NCBI RefSeq assembly: GCF_021653975.1
Contig: NZ_JAJKFK010000005.1
Span: 309,696-373,695, forward strand
DNA: 64,000 bases
DNA from: Amycolatopsis sp. GM8
Lineage (GTDB): Bacteria > Actinomycetota > Actinomycetes > Mycobacteriales > Pseudonocardiaceae
Direction: 5' to 3'
Part shown: positions 25,823 to 35,620 of the stretch, piece by piece
Position numbering within the stretch: the first letter of the stretch is position 1
Layout: each line of letters opens with the position of its first letter
Made by a program: the position numbers and the translations under genes
Notes under the pieces: generated by a model
Database searches by the model: none
Seen by the model: only the letters and a program-made list of their open reading frames with translations
Told to the model about the DNA's origin: nothing

Positions 25823-26983
25823 ATGGGTGAGCGCGTGGCCGGACTGCTGTCCGGCACTTCGGTCGACGGGATCGACGTCGCCGTGGCCGACCTGCGGCTG
25901 GACGGCGAAGAGATCGTGCTGACCCCGCTCGGCGCGCTCGACGTGCCGTATCCCGGGGATCTGCGCGGCGACCTGCTGGCCGCGCTGCCGCCCGCGGCGA
26001 CGACCGCCGCGCAGCTCACCAAGCTCGACACCCGCGTCGGCCAGGCGTTCGCCGACGCCGCGGCGCAGGCCATCGACCGCTTCGGTCCGGCCGATCTCGT
26101 CGCGTCGCTGGGCCAGACCGTCTACCACTGGGTCGACGGCGGCCAGGCCCGCGGCACCCTCCAGCTCGGGCAGCCCGCGTGGATCGCGGAGCGGACCGGG
26201 CTGCCGGTGGTCGCCGACCTGCGCGCCCGGGACGTCGCGGCCGGCGGGCACGGCGCCCCGCTCGCCGGCACCCTCGACAGGTTGTGGCTGCGCGGCCTCG
26301 CCGAATCCGCCGGGCAAGCGGCCGTCGCGCTGAACATCGGCGGCATCGCGAACATCACCGTCGTCCAGCCGGACGGCGAGGCCATCGCCTACGACACCGG
26401 TCCCGGCAACGCCCTGCTCGACCTCGCGGCACGCCGCGCCGGGCTGGCCTACGACGTCGACGGAACCCTTGCCGCGCAAGGCAAAGTGGATCATCAGCTG
26501 CTGACCCGGCTGCTCGCCGAGCCCTACTATGCGGCCGCGCCGCCGAAGTCGACCGGCAAGGAACTGTTCCACACGCACTACCTCGACGGCATCGACCTGG
26601 AGCTGACGGATCTGCTCGCCACGCTCACCGAACTGACCGCGCGGACCATCGCCGACGCCTGCGGAAACACCCGCACCGTCGTCGTTTCCGGCGGCGGCGT
26701 GCAGAATCCGGCCCTGATGCGCGCTCTCGCGCGGAACCTGCCCGGTACCCGGCTCGTCACAAGCGACGAACTCGGACTCCCCCGCGCCGCGAAGGAGGCG
26801 TATCTCACCGCGCTGCTCGGCTGGCTCACCTGGCACGGCCTGCCGGCGAACGGACTGACCGGTGCGCGCGGACCCCGCCTGCTCGGCAGCATCACCCCCG
26901 GCCGGACACCCCTGACCCTCCCCCCACCACATACGGCGATCGTTACCCGGCTGCGGGTAGCGACTGGGACGCCGGAAGAGTAG
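25823..26983 (+). CDS. anmK: Anhydro-N-acetylmuramic acid kinase
   Basis: Phosphorylates and opens 1,6-anhydro-MurNAc to MurNAc-6-P for peptidoglycan recycling. The 386-residue protein shows the phosphate-binding start GLLSGTSVDGIDVAVADL, SLGQTVYHW, LNIGGIANITV, AYDTGPGNALLD and VVSGGGVQNPALM, all AnmK hallmarks. I start at MGERVAGLLSG. A sodium:solute symporter gene follows 9 bp later, suggesting coupled uptake of a cell-wall sugar. Confidence 0.94.
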   Translation: MGERVAGLLSGTSVDGIDVAVADLRLDGEEIVLTPLGALDVPYPGDLRGDLLAALPPAATTAAQLTKLDTRVGQAFADAAAQAIDRFGPADLVASLGQTVYHWVDGGQARGTLQLGQPAWIAERTGLPVVADLRARDVAAGGHGAPLAGTLDRLWLRGLAESAGQAAVALNIGGIANITVVQPDGEAIAYDTGPGNALLDLAARRAGLAYDVDGTLAAQGKVDHQLLTRLLAEPYYAAAPPKSTGKELFHTHYLDGIDLELTDLLATLTELTARTIADACGNTRTVVVSGGGVQNPALMRALARNLPGTRLVTSDELGLPRAAKEAYLTALLGWLTWHGLPANGLTGARGPRLLGSITPGRTPLTLPPPHTAIVTRLRVATGTPEE

Positions 26984-26992
26984 GAGAGACGA

Positions 26993-28534
26993 ATGCATCC
27001 CGTGGACCTGGCGATCATCGTCGTCTACCTCGCCGCCATGCCCGCCATCGGCGTGCTCGTCGGGCGCCGGCAACGATCGGCCGCGGACTACTTCATCGGC
27101 GAGCGCAGCCTGCCGTGGTGGGCCGTGTGCTTCTCGATCGTCGCGACCGAGACCTCCACGCTCACCGTCATCAGCACCCCCGGGCTGATCTGGGCGGCAT
27201 CCGGCAGCTACAACGGGTTCACCTATCTCCAGCTGCCGTTCGGCTACATCATCGGCCGGACGCTGGTGGCGTTCGTGCTGCTGCCGCGGTACTTCAAGGG
27301 CAAGCAGACCACGGCGTACGCGTTCCTCGGCGAGCGCTTCGGGCCGACGATGCAGGGCGTGTCGAGCGTGGCGTTCATCGTGACGCGGCTACTCGCCGAG
27401 GGGGTGCGGCTGTTCGCGGGCGCGATCCCGATCCAGGTGATCCTGTCGCACTACGGCGTGCACACGCAGTACTGGCAGATCGTGGTGGTGCTGACCGCGC
27501 TCACCGTCATCTACGCGCTCGTCGGCGGGATCAAGGCCGTGGTGTGGGTGGACGTCATCCAGCTGACGGTCTATATCGGCGCCGCGATCGTCGCGATGAT
27601 CGTGCTGGCCACGAAACTGCCCGCCGGCTGGACTTCCCGCGCGTCCGACGCGGGCGTCTTCCGCGTGTTCGACTTCAACTTCTCCGGGCTGCACCTGCTG
27701 ACCAGCCAGTACGCGTTCCTCACCGCGGTCGTCGGCGGCGCGATCTTCACCATGGCCTCGCACGGGTCGGACCAGCTGATCGTGCAACGGTTCCTGGCCT
27801 GCCGCAGCATCGCCGACGGGCGCAAGGCGCTGATCGGCAGCGGCATCGCCGTGACCATCCAATTCGGACTGTTCCTGGTGATCGGCGCGATGTTGTGGGC
27901 GCACAACGGGTTCCACAATCTCAAGGATCTCGGCGTGAAGAGCAGCGACGACATCTTCACCAACTTCATCACCAGCGAACTGCCCGTCGGCGTCGCCGGG
28001 CTGCTCATCGCCGCCATCCTCGCCTCGACCATGGGCGCGCTGGCCTCGGCGCTCAACGCGCTGTCGAACTCGACCGTCGCCGACCTCTACCAGCGGTTCA
28101 CCAAGCGCAAGCCGGAGGACTCCAAGCTGCTGCGGCACGGTCGCGTGTGGACACTCGTGTGGGCCGTGGTGTTCGCGGTGTTCGGGTCCCTGTTCTCCAG
28201 CCGGAACAACCCGGTGATCGAGCAGGGCCTGTCGATCACCGGCTACACCTACGGCGCGATGCTCGGCGCGTTCTTCCTCGGCATGTGGGTCAAGCGGGCC
28301 CGGCAGCTGGATGCGGTCGTCGCGTTCGTGGTGACCGTCGCGGCGATGGCCGTCGTCGTCCTGGGCGTGAAGATCCCGCCGGCGCCCGGCGCGAAACCGG
28401 TCGTACTGGCCTTCCCCTGGTACACGCTGCTCGGGGTGCTGATTACGCTGGTCGTCGGCGGAGCGCTTTCGCTGCGCCATCGGACCCGCGACCCGCGGGT
28501 CGATGAGGCGGTCAAGGAACCGGAGCCGGTGTAG
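26993..28534 (+). CDS. Sodium:solute symporter (SSS family)
   Basis: A 513-residue transporter with 13-14 hydrophobic segments. GRRQRSAADYFIGERSLPWWAVCFSIVATETS (in short overlapping parts: SAADYFIGERSLPWW, FSIVATETSTLTVIS), FTYLQLPFGYIIGR and LASTMGALASALNALSNST are typical SSS features. It is in one operon with anmK, so the substrate may be a muropeptide-derived or other amino sugar, as inferred from context. The next gene starts directly at its stop. Confidence 0.9.
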   Translation: MHPVDLAIIVVYLAAMPAIGVLVGRRQRSAADYFIGERSLPWWAVCFSIVATETSTLTVISTPGLIWAASGSYNGFTYLQLPFGYIIGRTLVAFVLLPRYFKGKQTTAYAFLGERFGPTMQGVSSVAFIVTRLLAEGVRLFAGAIPIQVILSHYGVHTQYWQIVVVLTALTVIYALVGGIKAVVWVDVIQLTVYIGAAIVAMIVLATKLPAGWTSRASDAGVFRVFDFNFSGLHLLTSQYAFLTAVVGGAIFTMASHGSDQLIVQRFLACRSIADGRKALIGSGIAVTIQFGLFLVIGAMLWAHNGFHNLKDLGVKSSDDIFTNFITSELPVGVAGLLIAAILASTMGALASALNALSNSTVADLYQRFTKRKPEDSKLLRHGRVWTLVWAVVFAVFGSLFSSRNNPVIEQGLSITGYTYGAMLGAFFLGMWVKRARQLDAVVAFVVTVAAMAVVVLGVKIPPAPGAKPVVLAFPWYTLLGVLITLVVGGALSLRHRTRDPRVDEAVKEPEPV

Positions 28535-29134
28535 ATGGACGCGAAGATCCTGCTCAGCAGCGCCCAGGTGTGCGCCGAGTTCCTCTCCGGGCACCTGGGC
28601 GGTGACTGGGCGGCGAAGGTGCCCGACCTGGAGCAGACCGTCGCCGAGGTCGTCGCGCACATCAGTGACTGTGTGCACTGGTACGCCTACGATCTGGCCG
28701 CCGGGCCGACCGAGCTGTCCACAATGGACATCAGGACGAAGCCGGAGTCGGCGCCGGCCGAGCTGCTCGTCACGCTCGGTACCACCGCGAAAGTGCTGGC
28801 CGCGGTCCTGCACAGCTCGGCACCGGACGCCCGGGGCTACCATCCGGCCGGGCTCGCCGACGTGTCGGGTTACGCCGCGATGGCGTGCGACGAGCTGCTG
28901 GTACACACCTACGACGCCGCGCGCGGCCTGGGCGCCGACTTCGAGGCGCCGCCCCGGCTCGCCGCCGCGACGCTGTACCGGCTGTTCCCGTGGTCGCCCA
29001 CCGACACCGAGCCGTGGCCGACGCTGTTGTGGGCCAACGGCCGCGCGCCGCTCGGCGACCTGCCGAGGCTGAACAAGTGGCAGTGGCACTGCGCGCCGCT
29101 GTCCGAATGGGATGGCAGCGCGCCGATCAGCTAG
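28535..29134 (+). CDS. Maleylpyruvate-isomerase N-terminal (DinB-like) domain protein
   Basis: A 199-residue member of the mycothiol-dependent/DinB-like helical bundle group. SDCVHWYAYDLAAG and GYAAMACDELLVHTYDAARGLG place two histidines in the usual metal-binding region. Its ATG follows the symporter stop with no gap, so it belongs to the anmK operon although no functional link is known. Its 3' end overlaps the convergent desaturase gene by 8 bp. Specific reaction unknown. Confidence 0.8.
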   Translation: MDAKILLSSAQVCAEFLSGHLGGDWAAKVPDLEQTVAEVVAHISDCVHWYAYDLAAGPTELSTMDIRTKPESAPAELLVTLGTTAKVLAAVLHSSAPDARGYHPAGLADVSGYAAMACDELLVHTYDAARGLGADFEAPPRLAAATLYRLFPWSPTDTEPWPTLLWANGRAPLGDLPRLNKWQWHCAPLSEWDGSAPIS

Positions 29135-30146
29135 CGCGCAGTGGGGCGCCGACCGCGTGCAGGTGGCTGAGCACCTGCGCGTACGAGCCCAAAGCCGTGG
29201 TCTGGTGGTAAGGCAACCCGAGCCGGGCGCAGAACTCGCGGACCAGCGGCTGGGCGTGCCGCAGGTTCGACCGCGGCATGCTCGGGAACAGGTGGTGCTC
29301 GATCTGGTAGTTCAGCCCGCCCAGCGCGTAGTCGACGACGCGGCCGCCACGGACGTTGCGGGACGTCAGGACCTGCTTGCGCAGGTGGTCGAGCTTCTGC
29401 GCGGCGGTCAGCGTCGGCATGCCCTTGTGGTTCGGCGCGAACGAGCAACCCATGTAGACGCCCCACAGCCCTTGGTGCACCACGATGAACACGAGCGCCT
29501 GCCACGGCGAGAGCACCAGGAACAAGGCGGCCAGGTACAGCGCGATATGCCCGAAGATCAGGACGGATTCGAGCTTGTGCGCCTTGACTTCCCGGCGAAG
29601 TACCGCGCTGATGCCGCTCTGGTGCAGGCTGAAACCTTCCAGCAGCAGCAAGGGAAAGAACAGGAACGCCTGGTACTTGGCGATCAACCGCGGCAGGCCA
29701 CGCTTGCCCAGCGCCTGCTCGACGGTGAAGGCCAGGGCCGGGATGTCGAGATCGGGATCGTCGTCCTCGTGGTTGGGGTTCGCGTGGTGGCGGTTGTGCT
29801 GGCCGACCCACTTGCCGTAGCTCATCCCCACGAGCGCGCCGTGCAGATGCCCGACGAAGTCGTTGGCACGCTTGCCGTGGAAGATCTGCTTGTGCCCGGC
29901 GTCGTGGCCGATGAAGGCAAGCTGCGCGAAGACGACGGCGAGGAACGCCGCGGTCAGCAGGTTCCACCAGGAGGCGCCCACCAGGACGAACGCCGTCCAG
30001 CCGCCGGCCAGCAGCAGTCCGTTGAGAGTGAACCGGCGGGCGTAGTCGCCCGGGCGGCGTTTCAACAGCCCCCGTTGGTTGATGGCCCGGGTGAGCTGCG
30101 TGAAGTCACTGCCGGGCCGGGCCGGCGCGAGGGACGTGTCGGTCAT
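29127..30146 (-). CDS. Membrane fatty-acid desaturase (DesA3-like)
   Basis: A 339-residue acyl-lipid/acyl-CoA desaturase. The three histidine boxes are complete: HDAGH (81-85), HNRHH (117-121) and QIEHH (281-285), binding the di-iron centre. Two pairs of membrane helices separate them. I start at MTDTSLAP. The QxxHH third box resembles front-end/delta-9-type actinobacterial desaturases, which usually work with an oxidoreductase encoded elsewhere; none is adjacent. Confidence 0.92.
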   Translation of the reverse strand: MTDTSLAPARPGSDFTQLTRAINQRGLLKRRPGDYARRFTLNGLLLAGGWTAFVLVGASWWNLLTAAFLAVVFAQLAFIGHDAGHKQIFHGKRANDFVGHLHGALVGMSYGKWVGQHNRHHANPNHEDDDPDLDIPALAFTVEQALGKRGLPRLIAKYQAFLFFPLLLLEGFSLHQSGISAVLRREVKAHKLESVLIFGHIALYLAALFLVLSPWQALVFIVVHQGLWGVYMGCSFAPNHKGMPTLTAAQKLDHLRKQVLTSRNVRGGRVVDYALGGLNYQIEHHLFPSMPRSNLRHAQPLVREFCARLGLPYHQTTALGSYAQVLSHLHAVGAPLRAS

Positions 30147-30296
30147 ATTCGGTTGCCACCCAACAATTGTGGTCGGACACGGAAGGCCGAGGGCTCCGCG
30201 ATCCGCGCTGGCGGCACGACACGCAAAACATGCGACTGTCCCACCAACGACCTGGCGTACGGAAAAGTTCCGGCCACTGCGCCTAAGGTCGAAGGC

Positions 30297-30692
30297 ATGG
30301 ATCAGGGTGTCGACAGCACGCACGCACTCAGCCAGGGACTCGCGGGATACGTGCGGGCCGTCGCGGCCGCGCTGGAACTTCCCGCCGAAGGCACCAGTTT
30401 CGAGATCAGCGATACCGCGACGGCGTATCTGGCGCTCCGGCACGCGGCGCGACGCCCCGGCGAGGACCTGATGCTGGTGTGGAGCGAGCGCACCGGCTGG
30501 GCGGTCGCGGTGGAGACCGCGCCGTCCACCGTGCTGGCCTACTTCGGCGACGACGCGGTGCCCGAGCCACGCCTGGTCGCCAGGTTCGTGCGCGAGGTGC
30601 TCGCCGGGCGGCGGGATCCGGGGCGGCGCCCGGCGTTCAGCACCAGCGACAACCGGCCCGGGCTGACCCGGCGCCTGCTCCCCTACCGCTAG
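30297..30692 (+). CDS. DUF6292 family protein
   Basis: A 131-residue protein of unknown function found mainly in Pseudonocardiaceae-type actinobacteria. SQGLAGYVRAVAAALEL, SDTATAYLALRHAARRPGEDLMLVW (short blocks) and GWAVAVET are the conserved parts; it looks like a compact alpha/beta fold. It has no signal or membrane segment. Its stop codon overlaps that of convergent smc. Confidence 0.8.
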   Translation: MDQGVDSTHALSQGLAGYVRAVAAALELPAEGTSFEISDTATAYLALRHAARRPGEDLMLVWSERTGWAVAVETAPSTVLAYFGDDAVPEPRLVARFVREVLAGRRDPGRRPAFSTSDNRPGLTRRLLPYR

Positions 30693-33600
30693 CCCACCGG
30701 CGCGGGCGCTTCGACCTTTTCCTCACGCATCCGCTGGGAGATCACCTTCGTGATGCCGTCGCCCTGCATGCTCACGCCGTAGAGCGCGTCGGCGATCTCC
30801 ATCGTCGGCTTCTGGTGCGTGATGATGATCAACTGCGACGAGTCACGCAGCTGCTCCAGCAGGCCGATCAGCCGCCGCATGTTCGTGTCGTCCAGCGCGG
30901 CCTCGACCTCGTCCATCACGTAGAACGGTGACGGACGGGCACGGAAGATCGCGACCAGCATGCCCACCGCGACCAGCGACTTCTCGCCACCGGAGAGCAG
31001 CGAAAGCCGCTTAACCTTCTTGCCCGGCGGCCGTGCTTCGACGTCCACACCGGTGGCGAGCATGTCGTCCGGCTCGGTCAGCACCATCCGGCCCTCGCCG
31101 CCGGGGAACAGCACCGAGAACACGGTCTCGAACTCGCGCGCGACGTCGTAGTAGGCGGACGTGAAGACCTCCAGGATCTTGTCGTCCACCTCCTTGATCA
31201 CGATCAGCAGGTCCTTGCGCGTCGCCTTGAGGTCCTCCAGCTGCGTGGACAGGAACTTGTAGCGCTCCTCCAGCGCGGCGAACTCCTCCAGCGCGAGCGG
31301 GTTGACCTTGCCGAGCATCGACAGGTCCTTCTCGGCACGCTTGGCGCGCCGCTCCTGCGTCGGGCGGTCGAACGGGATCGGCGGCGGCGCGGTGACCGAC
31401 TCGCCGCGCTCGCGGGCCTCCTCGTACTCGGCCATCTCCCCCGCACCGGGCGGCACCGGGACGTCGGGCCCGTACTCGGTGACCAGATCCTCCAGGCCGA
31501 TCCCGAAGTCCTCGGAGATCTTGCTCTCCAGCTGCTCCAGCCGAAGCCGCTGCTCGGCCCGCAGCACTTCGTCGCGGTGCACTGCGTCGGTCAGCTTCTC
31601 CAGCTCACCGGCCAGCTCGCGGACCCGGCTGCGCACCTGCGCGAGCGCCGTCTCCCGGCCCTGCCGCGCGGCCTGCACTTCATCCCGCTCGGCCGCCGCG
31701 CGCTGCACGGACTGCTCGATGCGGTCCAGTGCGAGCTCACCGGCGTCGACGACAGCGGCCGCGATCGCGGCGCCTTTCTCCCGTGCCGCACGGGATTTCG
31801 CCGCGCGCTCGCGGGCCTGCTGCTCGGCGTACGCGGCCCGGCGCAGCGACTCCGCCCGTCCCGCGATACCGCGCGCCCGCTCCTCCGCGGTACGCAGGGA
31901 CAGCCGTGCCTCGACCTCTTCCTGCCGGACGACCGCGAGTTCTTCGGCCATCTGGTCGCGCTCGCTGGTGTCCGGGTCCTCGTCGAGCGACTCCTCGGCG
32001 ACCAGCGACAGCCGCTCCTCCAGTTCGGCGAGGCGCCGCACCGCGTCTTCGCGGCCCGCTTCGACCTTCGCGCGCTGCTGGTGCAGCCGGCTGACCTCGG
32101 CCTCGGCCGACCGGGCCGCCTGCTGCAGGCGGTTCAGCCGCTCCGAGGACCGGGCGTTGCGGACCTTGGCCTCGCCCAGCGCGTCCTTGGCCTGGCCGAC
32201 TTCGTCGCTGCGCGCCTGCTGTTCGGCGCGGGCGCCTTCCAGTTCGGCGGCGGTGCGTTCGAGCAGGCGTTCCGCGGCCAGCAACCGGTCCTGCGCCTCG
32301 TCGACCGCGGCCTGCACCTCGATCACGCTCTCGCTGCGCGAAGAACCGCCGACCGCCCAGTGCGAGCCGAAGACGTCACCTTCGGCCGTCACAGTGCGCA
32401 CCCCGGGATACACGGCCACGAGCCGCCGCGCACTGTCCAAATCGGACACCACGGCGATCCGCTCCAGCGCGCGTTCCACCGCCGGCCGCAACGCTTCGGG
32501 CGCGCTGACGACCTCGCGCGCCCAGCGGGCCTCGCCGGGCAGCGACGGCCACGACGAGGTGTCCACTGTGTACTCCTGGCCGCCGAGCAGCACACCCGCA
32601 CGGCCGGAATCGTTGCCCTTCAAGTACTTCAGCGCGGCGATCGCGTCTTCGCCGCCCTGCACCGCGACCGCGTCGGCGACCGGCCCGAGCGCCGCGGCGA
32701 GCGCGACCTCGAAACCCGGCTCCACGGTCAGCAGCGCGGCGACCGAGCCGAGCAGGCCCGGCAGCTTGTCGGACGCGGCGAGCAGCGCGCCCGCGCCGTC
32801 CTTGCGGCGCAGGCCCATGGACAGCGCGTCCACGCGGGCCTTCTCCGAGGCGATCTCGCGCTCGGTGGCGCGCTCGGACTTGACCAGCTCGTCGACGCGC
32901 GCCTTGGCCGTCTTGTTCGCCTCGACCGCGCGATCGTGGCGGGCCTTCAGCTCCAGGTCGTCGGACTCCTCGGCGCCGCCTTCGGCCTTGGCCTCCTCCA
33001 GCTCCTCGACCGCGATCTCCGCGCGCTCGGCGGCCTCGTCGATCGACGCGGTGAGGCGGTCGATCTCCTCGGAGGTGGCGCCGTTCTTGCTGCGCAGGGC
33101 TTCCACCTGGCCGGTCAGCTTCGCGAGCCCCTCGCGCCGGTCGGCGATCGCGCGGACCGCGGCCATGTGCGCCTTCTCCGCGGCCTGCACCGCGTGCTCC
33201 AGCTGTTCGCGGCGCTGCACGGCCTCCGACAGGATCGCGCGGGCCTGCGTGACGGCCTCGTTCAGCTCGTCCTCGCGCTCGGCGACCTGCTCGGCCTCGG
33301 CGAGCAACTCCTCCGGATCGCGCCCGGACTGGTGGGTCTCGACCTCGGCGGACAGGTGCCGCTGCCGCTCGACGGCGAGCCGCACCGTGCCGCGCAGCCG
33401 CTCCGCGAGGGCCGACAGCTTGTACCAGGTGTCCTGGGTCTGGGCGAGCAGCGGCGCGTCCTCGGCCAGCAGCGCTTCGAGCTGGTTCTCCTCGGCGCTG
33501 ACCATTTCCAGCGCCTGCTCGACCTCGGCCCGGCGGGCGCGGGCGGTGGCCTCGTCGGCCTCCTCCTTGGCGATCGCGGACCGCTGGGTGACCAGGTCGT

Positions 33601-34294
33601 CCGCGAACAGGCGCAGCCGCGCGTCCCGCAGCTCGGCCTGCACGGTCTGCGCCTTGCGCGCGATCTCGGCCTGCTTGCCCAGTGGCTTGAGCTGGCGGCG
33701 CAGCTCCGCTGTGAGGTCCCCGAGGCGGTCGAGATTGCCCTGCATCGCGGTGAGCTTGCGGAGCGCCTTTTCCTTGCGCTTACGGTGTTTCAGCACGCCC
33801 GCGGCCTCTTCGATGAAGGCGCGGCGCTCCTCGGGCTTGGACTCCAGGATCTGGGCGAGCTGGCCCTGCCCGACGATGACGTGCATCTCGCGGCCGATAC
33901 CGGAGTCCGACAGCAGTTCCTGGATGTCGAGCAGGCGGCACGAGCTGCCGTTGATCTCGTACTCGCTCGCGCCGTCGCGGAACATCCGGCGGGTGATCGA
34001 GACCTCGGAGTAGTCGATCGGCAACGCGCCGTCGGCGTTGTCGATGGTGAGCGTGACCTCGGCGCGGCCGAGCGGGGCGCGGCCCGAGGTGCCGGCGAAG
34101 ATGACGTCCTCCATCTTGCCGCCGCGCAGGTCCTTGGCGCCCTGTGTGCCCATGACCCAGCGCAGTGCGTCCAGCACGTTGGACTTGCCCGAGCCGTTCG
34201 GGCCCACCACACAGGTGATGCCCGGCTCGAAACGCAACGTGGTGGCGGATGCGAAGGACTTGAAGCCCTTCAACGTCAAGGTTTTCAGGTGCAC
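30689..34294 (-). CDS. smc: Chromosome segregation protein SMC
   Basis: A 1201-residue condensin ATPase. Walker A is GPNGSGKSN at residues 31-39; long coiled coils flank a hinge at about residues 510-660 ([31 protein letters not shown]), and the C-terminal head has LLSGGEKSLVAVGML and the Walker B VMDEVEAALDD. The GTG start at 34294 follows GAGGGG; the frame is open for 9 codons more. acyP lies 134 bp upstream in the same direction, as in other actinobacteria. Confidence 0.96.
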   Translation of the reverse strand: MHLKTLTLKGFKSFASATTLRFEPGITCVVGPNGSGKSNVLDALRWVMGTQGAKDLRGGKMEDVIFAGTSGRAPLGRAEVTLTIDNADGALPIDYSEVSITRRMFRDGASEYEINGSSCRLLDIQELLSDSGIGREMHVIVGQGQLAQILESKPEERRAFIEEAAGVLKHRKRKEKALRKLTAMQGNLDRLGDLTAELRRQLKPLGKQAEIARKAQTVQAELRDARLRLFADDLVTQRSAIAKEEADEATARARRAEVEQALEMVSAEENQLEALLAEDAPLLAQTQDTWYKLSALAERLRGTVRLAVERQRHLSAEVETHQSGRDPEELLAEAEQVAEREDELNEAVTQARAILSEAVQRREQLEHAVQAAEKAHMAAVRAIADRREGLAKLTGQVEALRSKNGATSEEIDRLTASIDEAAERAEIAVEELEEAKAEGGAEESDDLELKARHDRAVEANKTAKARVDELVKSERATEREIASEKARVDALSMGLRRKDGAGALLAASDKLPGLLGSVAALLTVEPGFEVALAAALGPVADAVAVQGGEDAIAALKYLKGNDSGRAGVLLGGQEYTVDTSSWPSLPGEARWAREVVSAPEALRPAVERALERIAVVSDLDSARRLVAVYPGVRTVTAEGDVFGSHWAVGGSSRSESVIEVQAAVDEAQDRLLAAERLLERTAAELEGARAEQQARSDEVGQAKDALGEAKVRNARSSERLNRLQQAARSAEAEVSRLHQQRAKVEAGREDAVRRLAELEERLSLVAEESLDEDPDTSERDQMAEELAVVRQEEVEARLSLRTAEERARGIAGRAESLRRAAYAEQQARERAAKSRAAREKGAAIAAAVVDAGELALDRIEQSVQRAAAERDEVQAARQGRETALAQVRSRVRELAGELEKLTDAVHRDEVLRAEQRLRLEQLESKISEDFGIGLEDLVTEYGPDVPVPPGAGEMAEYEEARERGESVTAPPPIPFDRPTQERRAKRAEKDLSMLGKVNPLALEEFAALEERYKFLSTQLEDLKATRKDLLIVIKEVDDKILEVFTSAYYDVAREFETVFSVLFPGGEGRMVLTEPDDMLATGVDVEARPPGKKVKRLSLLSGGEKSLVAVGMLVAIFRARPSPFYVMDEVEAALDDTNMRRLIGLLEQLRDSSQLIIITHQKPTMEIADALYGVSMQGDGITKVISQRMREEKVEAPAPVG

Positions 34295-34428
34295 GTGGCG
34301 GGGACCCCTCCGGTGCTGCAACGCCGCTGGATCTGGACGAGTCTACCGACGTGCCCCTGGCGATGGCGGGAAGTCCCGTCCGGTTCGGCGTGCCGCCCAC
34401 CCCAGGCGTCACACCAGTCGCAGCAGCC

Positions 34429-34725
34429 TCACTTCTCCACGAAACCCTCGATCCCGCCTTGAGCCGGTGACCATCGCTCGACAACCCGATCCACACTTCC
34501 GGGTGATGAGGAGGACCTCAGCAGCGACAAGAACTGCTCACAGTGATCTTTTGTGCCCTCGGCGATAACCTCGACCCGGCCGTCACGCAGGTTCTCCGCG
34601 CTGCCGACCAGAGCGAGCTCGAGCGCGCGGCATCGTGACCACCAGCGGAAACCGACGCCCTGTACCCGGCCGCTGACCCAGGCCGTGAGCCGTACCGTGT
34701 TGTCGTTGTCCTGCACGGCCCCCAT
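34429..34725 (-). CDS. acyP: Acylphosphatase
   Basis: A 98-residue acylphosphatase. The catalytic loop GRVQGVGFRWW carries the essential Arg (in VQGVGFR) and NLRDGRVEV supplies the catalytic Asn. It hydrolyses acyl phosphates in the cytoplasm. It is located just upstream of smc, a typical actinobacterial neighbour. The region between its start and 34879 (153 bp) is a divergent promoter region with two GTTAAC hexamers and a G+C-rich hairpin near 34760. Confidence 0.95.
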   Translation of the reverse strand: MGAVQDNDNTVRLTAWVSGRVQGVGFRWWSRCRALELALVGSAENLRDGRVEVIAEGTKDHCEQFLSLLRSSSSPGSVDRVVERWSPAQGGIEGFVEK

Positions 34726-34878
34726 GGTGCCGCACCTTCATGACTGCGGACAGTTAACAGCGGGCTTCGAGCCGCTCGCACACCGTTAACCGACGGTGCT
34801 AACCTCCCCGTCGGGTCCACCCGCCTGGGCTACTTCGCCCGGGCAAACAGGCCGAAAATCCCTCAGCAAGGAGCCACC

Positions 34879-35541
34879 ATGGCCCAGTCAGGGTCACGTT
34901 CGGGTCGTACCGAGGTCTCCCCGCCGCGCGATCCGGCGTCGCGGGTGAAGCGCAGCGGCTACGTGCTGCTCGCGGTCAGCGGTGTCGTGCTCGCGACCGC
35001 GTTCGGCGGCATCGCCGAGCTGGCGTCCCCGTCGACGAACGCCGGTGCGGACATCAAGGCCGGCAACGCCGGCGCGCCGTCCGGCCCGCAGGTCATCTCG
35101 GGCAGCGCGGTGCCGGGCACCATGACGGTGAGCGGCACCCAGCCGGACCCGACGACGTCGCCGGTCGCCGTGGTGAGCGTCGGCCCCGATGGGACGCCCG
35201 TGGTGACGATCGTGCCGCCGCGTGGTTCGAACCAGCAGCCGGTCGTGCTGCCGCCGGGCGCGCCGATCCCGCCGGGCACGTTCATCCCGCCGGGCACCAC
35301 GATCCCGCCGACGAACCCGACGAGCCCGCCCCGCGGGGACGACCCGCCGCCGACGAGCAGCACGACACACACGAAGCCGCCTTCGTCGTCCACGACCCCG
35401 CCGTCTTCTTCGTCGTCGACGCCGCCGAGTTCCAGCTCGAGCGCTCCGTCGAGCAGCTCATCGGCACCGACGTCGGACACCTCGTCGAGCGGCAGCGGTA
35501 CCGCCAGTTCGGGCCCCGGCAGCAGCACCCCCGCCGGCTAG
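34879..35541 (+). CDS. Membrane-anchored Pro/Ser/Thr-rich protein, unknown function
   Basis: A 220-residue protein not assigned to a known family. There is a basic N-terminus, one transmembrane segment at about residues 28-46 (YVLLAVSGVVLATAFGGI), a short middle region of Val/Pro-rich composition, and from residue 130 onward a low-complexity Pro/Ser/Thr tail, likely exported and perhaps wall-spanning. RBS AAGGAG precedes the ATG. It is divergent from acyP, and the terpene genes start 79 bp downstream. Confidence 0.7.
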   Translation: MAQSGSRSGRTEVSPPRDPASRVKRSGYVLLAVSGVVLATAFGGIAELASPSTNAGADIKAGNAGAPSGPQVISGSAVPGTMTVSGTQPDPTTSPVAVVSVGPDGTPVVTIVPPRGSNQQPVVLPPGAPIPPGTFIPPGTTIPPTNPTSPPRGDDPPPTSSTTHTKPPSSSTTPPSSSSSTPPSSSSSAPSSSSSAPTSDTSSSGSGTASSGPGSSTPAG

Positions 35542-35620
35542 CGCGTCCCACGCGGGCAGTGGAAAGCGCCTCCCCTGCCCGCTTCTTGTCCGCACCCCGG
35601 CCAGCGGGTACTCCGGCACT

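Noticed and set aside
31302-34013. A 903-codon open frame on the plus strand opposite smc
   Set aside because: It mirrors the smc coiled-coil codons in antisense, is dominated by Ser/Ala/Arg and has no family resemblance; high G+C produces such long open frames.
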